Shown piece by piece: positions 50,925 through 59,800 of a stretch of 64,000 bases of DNA (the stretch's first letter is position 1; the number at the start of each line of letters is the position of its first letter). The stretch spans positions 50,358-114,357 of the forward strand of contig JAGPDF010000006.1 in assembly GCA_018057705.1 (NCBI GenBank), written 5' to 3'. The position numbers and the translations under genes are program-made. The notes under the pieces were generated by a model. The model saw nothing but the letters and a program-made list of their open reading frames with translations, was not told the origin of the DNA and searched no databases. This DNA comes from Thermoanaerobaculia bacterium (lineage in GTDB: Bacteria > Acidobacteriota > Thermoanaerobaculia > Multivoradales > JAGPDF01).

Positions 50925-53900
50925 CTACTGCTCCCCTCCCGCAGGCCGTTGGACACTCACCGTCGCGCCGGCGCTGGTGCCGAGCTGGCTGGCGTCGTAC
51001 ATCATTTCGGCCTTCGCCGGGGGCTGGATGAAGTCGCCCTGGACCTGGGCGCGGGTGCGGAAATAGAAGTCGTAGGTCCCCTTGGGCAGCTCGTTGAAGT
51101 AGAAGGCGACCTGGTCGTCCAAGTAGGCGGCGTAGGTCGGGGTGAGCGTCAGGGTGCCGGCGGCCTTGGCTTCCGGCGGGGCGGTCTCGAGGCGCGGGTT
51201 GAGCGGCTCCATGCCGGCGGCGAGGGGTACCACGACCGCGACGAAGTTGCGGTCGGAGGGATTCACCACCTGCACGTGCTCCTCCACCACCTCGCCGACG
51301 GTGAGCGCCACCGCGGTTCCCGGCGCGTCGAGAGCGATGCGCTCCGGGGGTGCCCCGGAAACCGCGCCAGCCCGATAGACCAGCTGCTCGCGCGTCACGA
51401 CGAAACCGTCGCGTCGCGGAGCGGCCTGCGATCCCGGAGCCGCCGGCAGGTAACTGAGCTCGGCGCGCGCGCCGATTCCGCTACCTTGCGCCTCCGGCGC
51501 GGGACCCGTGCTCACCAGCGTGAGCGACGCCGGACCGCCGTCGGTGCTCTGCCAGAAAGCGGTCGGCGAGCCGGCCCCCAGAGAGAGGCTCGTCGAAGCC
51601 CCTGCCGCCGCAACCGTCAACGACGACGAAGACGTCTCCAACCTCCCTTTACCGAGCATTTCTGCAAGCGCCAGGATCGCCGACGCATTCGCGTTCGTAG
51701 AGCCCCAACCGTCGCCCCCGCCACGCGCGATGAGCGCACCCGAGAGCAGAGAGAACTTCCCGGCCTTGCTCGAGTCGCCCGCGCGGCCCGAGAGCGCCCG
51801 CGTCATCTCGGCCATCGTGCGCGCTTCCGATGTCAGCAGCAGACCGTTGGCGAACTCGCGGCGGTCCTTCAGCCCGCCGTAAGACTCCTTGCCCTGATAG
51901 AGCTGCACGACGAAGCCGTTCCAGAGCTCGTCGGCGAGCGGGGCGACGGCCGGAGCCGTCGCGAGCCCGGCGCGGTCGAAGGCGGTGACGACGTTGGCGA
52001 CGTTCTCGAGATCGAGGAACTGCGCCCGCCGCGCGAGCTCGTTGCCGTAGGCGGCGTCGAAGCGGCCGAGCCGAGCGAGCGCCCGCAGGGCCCACGTCCG
52101 CTCCGCCCACGACTCGCCGTCGGCGAAGCCCGAGTAGTCCGAACGCAGCGCCTGTTCGAGCGCCCGCGTGAGGCGCGAGAGGAGCTCGGCGTCCACCGTG
52201 TAACCGCCCTCGCGGGCTTCGGCGAGGAATTCGGCCGTCCACGAGGTCAGCGCTACCGAGCCGGCAGAGCCCGGCCAGTAGGCCACCAGGCCGTTCGGCT
52301 GCTCGACCAGTGGAATCCAGTCGAGCGTGTCCTTCACCGCCCGGTCGAGCGCCGACTCGCCTCCCTCGAGGTGCAGCAGGTCGCGGAAGCGGCGCAGCGC
52401 GAGCTGGGCGCGCGACGTCGCGAGCCGCTGCTCGGTGCAGCCATACGGATAGCGCAGCAGGAAGTCGAGCCCCGAGGCGAGCTCGAGAATCCCCGGCTCG
52501 GAGGACGCCAGGAGCTTGCGTCGGAGCGACCCGGGCCGCGCCGCCTCAGTGGCCTCCGGCAGTTTCCACGGCGTCCCGGGAAGAAGCGTCGCGGCGTCCG
52601 TCAGGACGACGCGATCCCGGTCATCGCGCAGCGGCAGCCGGATCTCGACCGCATCGCCCGCGCCGTCCGAGGTGCGCTCGGCCCCGATGCGGAAGAGGAC
52701 GTCGCTCCGCGTCAGCCGGCCGGAGGCGTCGTAGCCCGGGGTCGGAATCGACACCGGGAAGTCGAAGCGCAGGGCGCGGTTCGCAACCCAGTCAAACGTC
52801 TTCGTCGCCGGCCCGTCGAGGGTGACGCCCTCGAAGCGCGCCGACACCTTGCCCGGACCCGAGTCGCCTTCGACCAGCCGCCCGGTCGCCCCGGCGAGGA
52901 AGCGGTCGCCGGGGCGCACGAAGCGCGGCAGCGCCGGCTGCACGACGACCGGCTGCCGGACCTCGAGGTGACCGACCGCGAAGCCGAAGCGCTCGGGGCC
53001 CGCGATGGCCTTGGCGCGCAGCTTGAAGTTCGTCAGGTCGTCGGCGAGCCGGACCTTGACGCGCGCCGTGCCGTCGGGCCCGACGACGACGCCTGGGTTG
53101 TAGTACGGCACCGCCTGGAAGTTCTTGCGGATCGTCTGACGGTCGAGGAGGTCTCTGCCCTCTTCACCCTCGTCGCCGCCCGGCCGCTCGACGAACGGCA
53201 GGAAGCCGAAGATCATCGAGCGTGTGTCGCGCGCCGTGAAGAACGAGCGCACCGCGGCGAGGAACGAGGGCAGCGGGTCGAGACGCGCTTCACGCCCGAG
53301 CGCGAGCACCGCCTGATCGACCAGCCAGAGCGTGACTTCACCCGCGAGCGGGGCGCCAGCCGGATCCTTCAATCGGATCCCGACCTCGATTTCCTCGGCC
53401 GGTCGGGCGCGCTCCGGATACTCGAGCTCGACGACGACCCGGTTGTCCACCGGTTCGACTTCGAGCCACGCCGTGGCGCCGAAGGTCGAGGGGCGCCCGA
53501 GATCGGTCGCGTTGCCGGGCACCGGTTTCGTCCCGTCGAGGCGGCCGCGCATCAGCAGGAAGTGCACCGGCAGGCGCGGCGCCCAGTCGCCTTCGACGGC
53601 GAGCTCGAACGTCGCCTGCCCGCCGCGCACCGGCAGCCAGGAGTAGCGGTTGCCGTCGGGCGCCTCGACCACGGCGAGCGCCTCGCCGGTCTGGAAGGGG
53701 CTCTGGAGCACGAGCCTGGCGCGCTCGCCGGGAGCGTACTTCGACTTGTCGGGAGTCACTTCGAAGACCGCCGTCGGCGGCTTCTCCCACGCCACCGGCT
53801 CCCCGCCGCCGGCGAAGAGATCGACCGCCACCGTCTGGGCGCGCCCGAGGCGGTCGTGTGCCTCGAGCTCGACGACGTAGACCCCCGCCTCCGGCAGCTC

Positions 53901-56897
53901 GAGCTCGACCGCAAGGGCCTCGGCGGTCGAGACGACCTGGCGCTCGAGCACCTTCTCGTCCACGACCTCGGTGACGTAGCGCGCGACACCGTCGGAGAAG
54001 TCGCTGGCGCGCAGGTGCGCGTGCCACTGCCGCTGGATGAGCCGCACCGTGACTCTCTGTCCGGCGATCGGCTGATCGTTCGGTCCGACGACGAGGATCC
54101 GGGCGCGCAACGGCCCGGCGCCGGTCGCCTTCTCCATGTAGCGGGGAACGTCGAGTCCGAGCACGAACGGCGGCAGCGCGACGATCGAACGCGTCGCGGT
54201 CACCGTCTGGTCGTCGGCGCCGACCACCGTCGCTTCGACGACGTAGGTGCGCGGCTGCGCGGTCGCTTCGACCGCAGGGTTGAGCGTCAGCTTGGCGCTC
54301 CCCGACTCGTCGGTCGAGTCGGCGCGCTCGAGCGCGGGGGTCGACTCGAAGCGCGCCACCCGCGAGAACCGCCCGTCCGAGGAGTAGAAGAAGCCGGTGC
54401 GCGCCTTGGGCGTCCATTCGTAGGGGAACTGCGTGACCCGCCAGGCGATCGGACGCGCCGCGACGCGCCCGCCGGCGTAGTAGCTCGCGGTCAGGTCGAC
54501 GTCGAACGGCCGGTCGAGCGCCGCGCGTTCGGGCGCGTCGAGACGAACCTCGAACTGCGGCAACCGGTAGGCCTCCTTGCGGAAGCTCGCGGTACCGGAG
54601 ATGGTAAGCCCGAGCTCGCTGTCCGGGAACTCGAAGCGCACGCGGTAGGTGCCGGTCGGCAGGTCCTGCTCGTCGAACTTCCAGTAGAAGCTCCCCGACT
54701 CCTCGACCGTCAGGGGATAGCGCCAGACGAGATCGCCCGGGCCCTCGACGACGAGGAATCCGTCGCCGGTGAGCGCTTCGAGGTGACCCTGGAATCGTTG
54801 CCGCAAGAACCCCTTGATGTGCACCGGTTCCGCTGGACGGTAGACCGGCCGCTCGACGAAGATGTGCGCCAGGCCCTGCGGCAACTCGCCACGCCAGTCG
54901 AGGCCTTCCTGCGTCCACTGCAGCCAGTTCTCGCCCGACTCCGACCAGCTGCCGTCGTGGAAACCGTCGGGCGCCTGCTGCGGATCGAGCACCAGCCGGT
55001 CGTCGCCGTGGGCGACGACGATGCGCCGGACCTCTCGGCGGACGGCTTCTTCCCCACCGGGTGCCTTCCAGGCGACCCGGCCGGCGGCATCGGTCGTGCC
55101 GCGGAAGAGCGGCTCCCAGACGACATCGCTCGGCCCACGCCTTACGCTCCCTTCCACCGTGACCTCGGCCCCGGCGAGCGGCTCGGCGCTGGCGAGCGAG
55201 GTGACGACGAAGATCGTCTGCGCCGGCTCTTCGAGTGTCGTGAGGGCGAGGTCGGTCACCTGCAGACGCATCCAGCTGCGGATTCCCCGGGTGTCGGAAC
55301 CGCTGCCGGAGCTCAACCGCCGCAATCCGACGAGATAGGTGCCCGGCGCGGAATCGGAAGAACCAGAGGCGCCGGGAGCCAGGCGGAGGAGGTAGGGCGC
55401 GAGATCGAGGCCGAAGGCCGCCGACGCGCCGTCGCGGCGCAACGGCAGGTCGACCAGCGCCGAGACTCCGGGCGAGCCGAGGTTGGCGATCTGCTGTGCG
55501 AGGCCTTCCGGAGAGATCGTGCCGTCGGCCCGGCTGAACGGCTGCGGCTGCTCGCCGGGGCCGGGGGGCCGCTGGTTCTCGTCGACCTCCACCGGACGGT
55601 CGGGGAACGGCCAGAACGAGCGGTCGAGCGGATCGATCCGGTGCAGGCGCAGGTCGAGCCGTTCGTCGCCGCGACCGGCGACCGGCACCATCTTCGGACC
55701 GCTGCGCTCGACGACGCCGGCGGAGGCGCCCCAGTGCAGGTAGGGACTCGGGCGCGCGAAGGCGAGCGTCGCCTCGTTCGCGCCCGAGAGGTCGAGCGCC
55801 CGGCCTCCCTGGTCGCGCAGCAGCGTCGGCGCGAGTGTCACGCGATAGGCGGTCTCGCGGGAGAAGTCGCCGCGCGCTTCGAGACGCTTGCCGGCGAACG
55901 TGAAGGCGAGATTCGCCACGGCCGGCGTGATGCGCACGAAGTTACGGCCGGCGATGGCCCCGGCCTCGGCGAGGCTCTCGAGCGGGGCGTTGAACTCGAC
56001 CACGATCGCCGGGTCGCTCTCTTCGCAGGCTAGCGCCTGCTCGCCCGGGTAGCGCGCGCCGCTCGCAACCACTGGCAGTTGCGCTCTGCGGCAGCCGAAG
56101 CGCACGGCGCGGAACGGCTCCGCGGTCGAGAAGGCGAGCTCGCTCACGGAGGCGTCCGGGCCTCGAGCCGGTCCCGCGCTCGCCGGTCCGCCATCATCGA
56201 GGCGAAGCCGGAAGCGCACGAAGACCTTGCGCCCGAGGGGAATCGGCTGGCGCAGGCGCAGCACATAGGTCGCGGCGTCGCCGGGCGAGGCGCGCTCGAC
56301 GCTCTTGACCTCGAAGTCCTGGAGCGAAAGACGTCGCGTGTCGTTGCCGGCGAGTCCAGGGAGCGGACGGTGCTCGATCGCGACCGCCCGCGCCAGCGCC
56401 TCCGGCGCCATCGGCTCCGGAAAGGTGAGAGAGATCGCTTCGAGCGGCGGCAGTCCTTCGGCGCCGTTCGCCGGCTGGCTCGAGGTCGGCGCCGAGAGCA
56501 GCGTCACCAGCCGGAAGCTCTTGCCAAAGACCTTGAGCGTGACGGCCGCGAGCGGCGGCCAGGGCTCCGCCGGGCGAAACTGCAGCGTCCGTGCGTCGAG
56601 CCAGGTGAAGGCGCCGGGCTGCGACGGCTCGAGCTTCACGTAGCGCGCCGGAGCGTCCTCCGGTCCGCCGGCAGCGGGGCCGGTCGGCGTCGCGAAGAAG
56701 ATCGTCACCGGATCCCAGCGGCGCAGGAACTGGTCGGGGACGACCGTCGTCGTGCCGGGCTTCCCCACCTGAGCGCTCGCTGTGGTTGCAGACGGAGCAA
56801 GGACCAGTAGAGGGAAGAAGGCCAGGAACAGCAGCCGTGTCCAGGTCCGGACCGCTTCAGTTTTCGGTGCGCCGACCGTCAGGGTGGGGAGATTCAT
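50925..56897 (-). CDS. Alpha-2-macroglobulin-like protein with thioester
   Basis: A 1990-residue periplasmic protease trap. ATG 56897 gives a signal peptide (LLFLAFFPLLVLAPSATTASAQ) with no lipobox Cys, unlike E. coli YfhM. Beta-sandwich MG domains fill the first two thirds (HIFVERPVYRPAEPVHIKGF, VVPYYNPGVVV-type junction). The thioester motif CTEQ (1487-1490) in RYPYGCTEQRL lies in the helical TED. Family members bind and entrap proteases, protecting a damaged envelope, often with PBP1C. The ATG lies one base after the stop of the upstream 1863-residue gene, so the two are translated together. A late hydrophobic-rich part ends in QRPAGGEQ. Confidence 0.95.
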   Translation of the reverse strand: MNLPTLTVGAPKTEAVRTWTRLLFLAFFPLLVLAPSATTASAQVGKPGTTTVVPDQFLRRWDPVTIFFATPTGPAAGGPEDAPARYVKLEPSQPGAFTWLDARTLQFRPAEPWPPLAAVTLKVFGKSFRLVTLLSAPTSSQPANGAEGLPPLEAISLTFPEPMAPEALARAVAIEHRPLPGLAGNDTRRLSLQDFEVKSVERASPGDAATYVLRLRQPIPLGRKVFVRFRLRLDDGGPASAGPARGPDASVSELAFSTAEPFRAVRFGCRRAQLPVVASGARYPGEQALACEESDPAIVVEFNAPLESLAEAGAIAGRNFVRITPAVANLAFTFAGKRLEARGDFSRETAYRVTLAPTLLRDQGGRALDLSGANEATLAFARPSPYLHWGASAGVVERSGPKMVPVAGRGDERLDLRLHRIDPLDRSFWPFPDRPVEVDENQRPPGPGEQPQPFSRADGTISPEGLAQQIANLGSPGVSALVDLPLRRDGASAAFGLDLAPYLLRLAPGASGSSDSAPGTYLVGLRRLSSGSGSDTRGIRSWMRLQVTDLALTTLEEPAQTIFVVTSLASAEPLAGAEVTVEGSVRRGPSDVVWEPLFRGTTDAAGRVAWKAPGGEEAVRREVRRIVVAHGDDRLVLDPQQAPDGFHDGSWSESGENWLQWTQEGLDWRGELPQGLAHIFVERPVYRPAEPVHIKGFLRQRFQGHLEALTGDGFLVVEGPGDLVWRYPLTVEESGSFYWKFDEQDLPTGTYRVRFEFPDSELGLTISGTASFRKEAYRLPQFEVRLDAPERAALDRPFDVDLTASYYAGGRVAARPIAWRVTQFPYEWTPKARTGFFYSSDGRFSRVARFESTPALERADSTDESGSAKLTLNPAVEATAQPRTYVVEATVVGADDQTVTATRSIVALPPFVLGLDVPRYMEKATGAGPLRARILVVGPNDQPIAGQRVTVRLIQRQWHAHLRASDFSDGVARYVTEVVDEKVLERQVVSTAEALAVELELPEAGVYVVELEAHDRLGRAQTVAVDLFAGGGEPVAWEKPPTAVFEVTPDKSKYAPGERARLVLQSPFQTGEALAVVEAPDGNRYSWLPVRGGQATFELAVEGDWAPRLPVHFLLMRGRLDGTKPVPGNATDLGRPSTFGATAWLEVEPVDNRVVVELEYPERARPAEEIEVGIRLKDPAGAPLAGEVTLWLVDQAVLALGREARLDPLPSFLAAVRSFFTARDTRSMIFGFLPFVERPGGDEGEEGRDLLDRQTIRKNFQAVPYYNPGVVVGPDGTARVKVRLADDLTNFKLRAKAIAGPERFGFAVGHLEVRQPVVVQPALPRFVRPGDRFLAGATGRLVEGDSGPGKVSARFEGVTLDGPATKTFDWVANRALRFDFPVSIPTPGYDASGRLTRSDVLFRIGAERTSDGAGDAVEIRLPLRDDRDRVVLTDAATLLPGTPWKLPEATEAARPGSLRRKLLASSEPGILELASGLDFLLRYPYGCTEQRLATSRAQLALRRFRDLLHLEGGESALDRAVKDTLDWIPLVEQPNGLVAYWPGSAGSVALTSWTAEFLAEAREGGYTVDAELLSRLTRALEQALRSDYSGFADGESWAERTWALRALARLGRFDAAYGNELARRAQFLDLENVANVVTAFDRAGLATAPAVAPLADELWNGFVVQLYQGKESYGGLKDRREFANGLLLTSEARTMAEMTRALSGRAGDSSKAGKFSLLSGALIARGGGDGWGSTNANASAILALAEMLGKGRLETSSSSLTVAAAGASTSLSLGAGSPTAFWQSTDGGPASLTLVSTGPAPEAQGSGIGARAELSYLPAAPGSQAAPRRDGFVVTREQLVYRAGAVSGAPPERIALDAPGTAVALTVGEVVEEHVQVVNPSDRNFVAVVVPLAAGMEPLNPRLETAPPEAKAAGTLTLTPTYAAYLDDQVAFYFNELPKGTYDFYFRTRAQVQGDFIQPPAKAEMMYDASQLGTSAGATVSVQRPAGGEQ

Positions 56898-56898
56898 C

Positions 56899-59800
56899 TC
56901 AGTCGCCGTCATCGGTGCCATCGGTGCCATCGCTGCCATCGCTGCCATCGCTGCCATCGCTGCCATCGCCCCACTCGCTCTCTTCATTCCATTCGCCTTC
57001 GTCCGTCGTTCCGTACGATTCCTCTTCGGCCGACTCGGAGCCGCTCTCGCCTGGAGCACTCTCCGCTGCGCGCACGCCGAGCCAGTCTTCCGGCAGGTCG
57101 GGGGCGCCGGCGACTCCTGCGATGGCAGGGGGCTCGCTGGCCGAAAGCGTCAGGAAGCGCCGCGCCTCCTCCGGCGGCGGGCCGGAGCCGGGCGGCGAAG
57201 CACCGACGAGCGCCGGCCGGATCCGCGCCGGACGGCCTTCGGCCGGGGCGGTGACGACCAGCACGTAGTCGCCCGCCGCGAACGTGCGCCACTGCACCAC
57301 GCCCTGGCCGAGGTAGCGCCCGCCGGCCTCGAAGAGGAGCGTTTCGACCTCTCCCTGGTCGGCCCGCACGCCGACCCCCACCGTCGCGGGTCGTGCCACC
57401 CGGAAGCTGTAGCCGCGGCTGTCGCCCGGCGCGAGCAGCGACTCCTCGCCGAGCCCCTCGCCGAGCGGATGCAGCGGCTCTGCGACCATCGTCACGGCGC
57501 CGGTCAGATCCTCGCCCGCCAGTGCGCGGATGGCGATCAGGGACTTTCCCGCGGGCAGTACGGCGTCGAACCGCGCACCCCGGGGATAGATCTCGGAACG
57601 GGTCGCGGGCGCGCCCACGGCCACCGCGAGCGGCGCTTCACTGCGCAACTTGAGGAGCGCGAGCTCTCCGACCTCGACCTCGAATCTCGCCAGGGGGCCG
57701 GCGAGCTCGACGGTCGCCGGGAGCGCCAGGGCGCGCGCCGGCTCGCTGCCCAGAGCCGGGACGTTCGCCGCGAGATTCGACGCTGCGCCGTCGTCGATCC
57801 AGGCCGAAACGAGACCGGGCGGGTGCTCGAAGCGCAGCGAACCGCCGGCGGGCGAGAGCTCGAAGTCGCTGCCACGCTGCACGCGGCCGTCGGCACCGAT
57901 GAAGTGCGCCGCACCGGCGCCGCGCAGGTGCAGGCGGCGCGGGCCTCCTGCGGCAGCCGCGGGAACCGGAACGCGAAAAGCTCCGGTAAAGGAAAAACGC
58001 CGCTCGAAACGCTGCTGGTCGGTGAGAATTGGCGTGCTTGCCGCGGCGACCGCCCCCGCCCCCTCGGACACCGCGCGGTGCGGAAGAAGCTCCAAACTGA
58101 CCTCCCCCGGAGAGCCGGAAGCGCCGAAGAGCAGCAATCGGCTCGAACGGGTGCTCAGGGTCTCGGTCGTCGCGTCGAGCGGCGCCCAGACGAGCGCCTC
58201 GGCGTCGTCGGAGGAATCAGAATTCGCAGGCGCGAGGGCCAGCACGGAAGTGCCAGGAGCCAGTGTCAGCCGGAGGTCCTTCTCGCCCGCCGGCATTTCG
58301 AGCAGGAGAGCTTCGCTCGCCCGCACCGACGCCCGGCCGGCGCCCCAACCGATCCGCTCCCCCGTCGCCTGGGTGGTGAGCCAGCCTGACAGCCGAGCCT
58401 CGACCGGACTCGTACCCGAATTCCAGAGCTCCACGGCCCTCCCCTTGCCGGCGCTTGTCGCGCTGCGCACGCGGCCGCCGCTCGTCGGGCCCCAGGCCGT
58501 CGATGGCCCGATCGTGCCGCGACCGTCGAGGAAGCCGATCACAGGCTCGCCGGCGGTCGCTTCGAGCTCGACGACCGCGGCGCCGCCGTCGGCGACGTCG
58601 CAGGTGATCGGCATTCCCGGAGGCAGCGCGAGCGCCAGCGGCTCGCCCTCCCCGACCCGGGCGCGACGCGCCTGCACCCGCGTGCTCCCGCCCTCGGCTG
58701 CCGCGACGGCGAGCGGCATCGAAAAACCGACCGGCGCGAGCGTCGGCGCGGCCGGTTCGAAGGTCGAGCCGGCGGCGAGCGCCTGCAGCAGTCCGCTGTC
58801 GGCAGCGGCCTCGCCTTCGCGCCGGAAGCAGCCGGGCTCAGCGAGATCGATCACCGCGACGGCGAGGCGCGGCTCGAAGCCGGGCAGAGCTTCGAGATCG
58901 AAGCCGCGTGCCAGGTCGGCTTCGCTGCGATGCGGCATCGCGCCGGCGTACGCCGTGATCTCGGCCGTCGCCGGGCGGCGGTCGAGCGACCAGATCCGGA
59001 ACCGCAGGTCGCCGGTGCTCTCCGCGATCGGCAGCGCGAGATGCACGGCGCGCCCCGAGGTCGACGCGCGCACGCGCCAGGTCTCGCCAATCTTCTCTTC
59101 GAGCGCCAGGCCGAGGCTTTCGCCGGCGCGCCCGCCGACGGCGACGATCTCCGTCCCGGCGGGGCGCACGAGCGGCACCGCCACGGCGCCGTCCGCGACC
59201 TCGAAGTTCGCCCGCATTGCAGGAGCGGCGGCGGCAAGCGACGCCTCGGTGCGCTCGCGCAGGATGCGCATCGCGACCGTCGTCGACGCGCTGCCGAGGC
59301 CTACCGGCTCGACCCGCAGCCGGTATCGGCCCGGCGACAGACGCTCACTGAGCAGGAAGTTCCAGTCGTCGGGCCGGTCGTCCGAGGAGGCGATCGGTGC
59401 GCCGAGCTCGCTCATCAGGCGGGCGCGCACGTCGCTGCGACCGAACGAGGCGATCTCGACCTGCGACGCGGCGCCCACCGCGATCGTGAGCTCGCCCGGT
59501 GCGCGGAGCTCCCGGACGCTGCCATCGACGAGATCGTCGGTGCGCACGACGACGCGGTAGGGCAACCGGTTGTTGCTGCGCGACGACTCCGCCAGGAGCT
59601 CGTACTCTCCCGCCGCGAGCTCGCCGCGGAAGCTCCGCCCGGGCGGCACCAGGCCGGCGTTCGGGAGCGCTCCGCCGCCCGCGAGGGCGCGGATCGAGCC
59701 CATCATCTCGTCGGAGAGGGTGATCGTCACCCCGGTCGCAGCCGGCAGCTCGAAGCGCCAGCGATCCGGTTCGCGGGGCGCGCCTTCGGCCGGCTCGAGC

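Noticed and set aside
50843..50930. Minus-strand frame ending KTASEYAAVAAAWTAVNVK between the macroglobulin stop and the terminator
   Set aside because: The end looks protein-like but no start codon with a ribosome site was found; it may be a remnant or chance, so it is not listed as a gene.
50949..56033. A 1694-codon plus-strand frame opposite the macroglobulin gene
   Set aside because: Composition is Arg/Gly/Asp-rich without domains; it is an antisense shadow kept open by high GC. The minus-strand frame has MG domains and the CTEQ motif.
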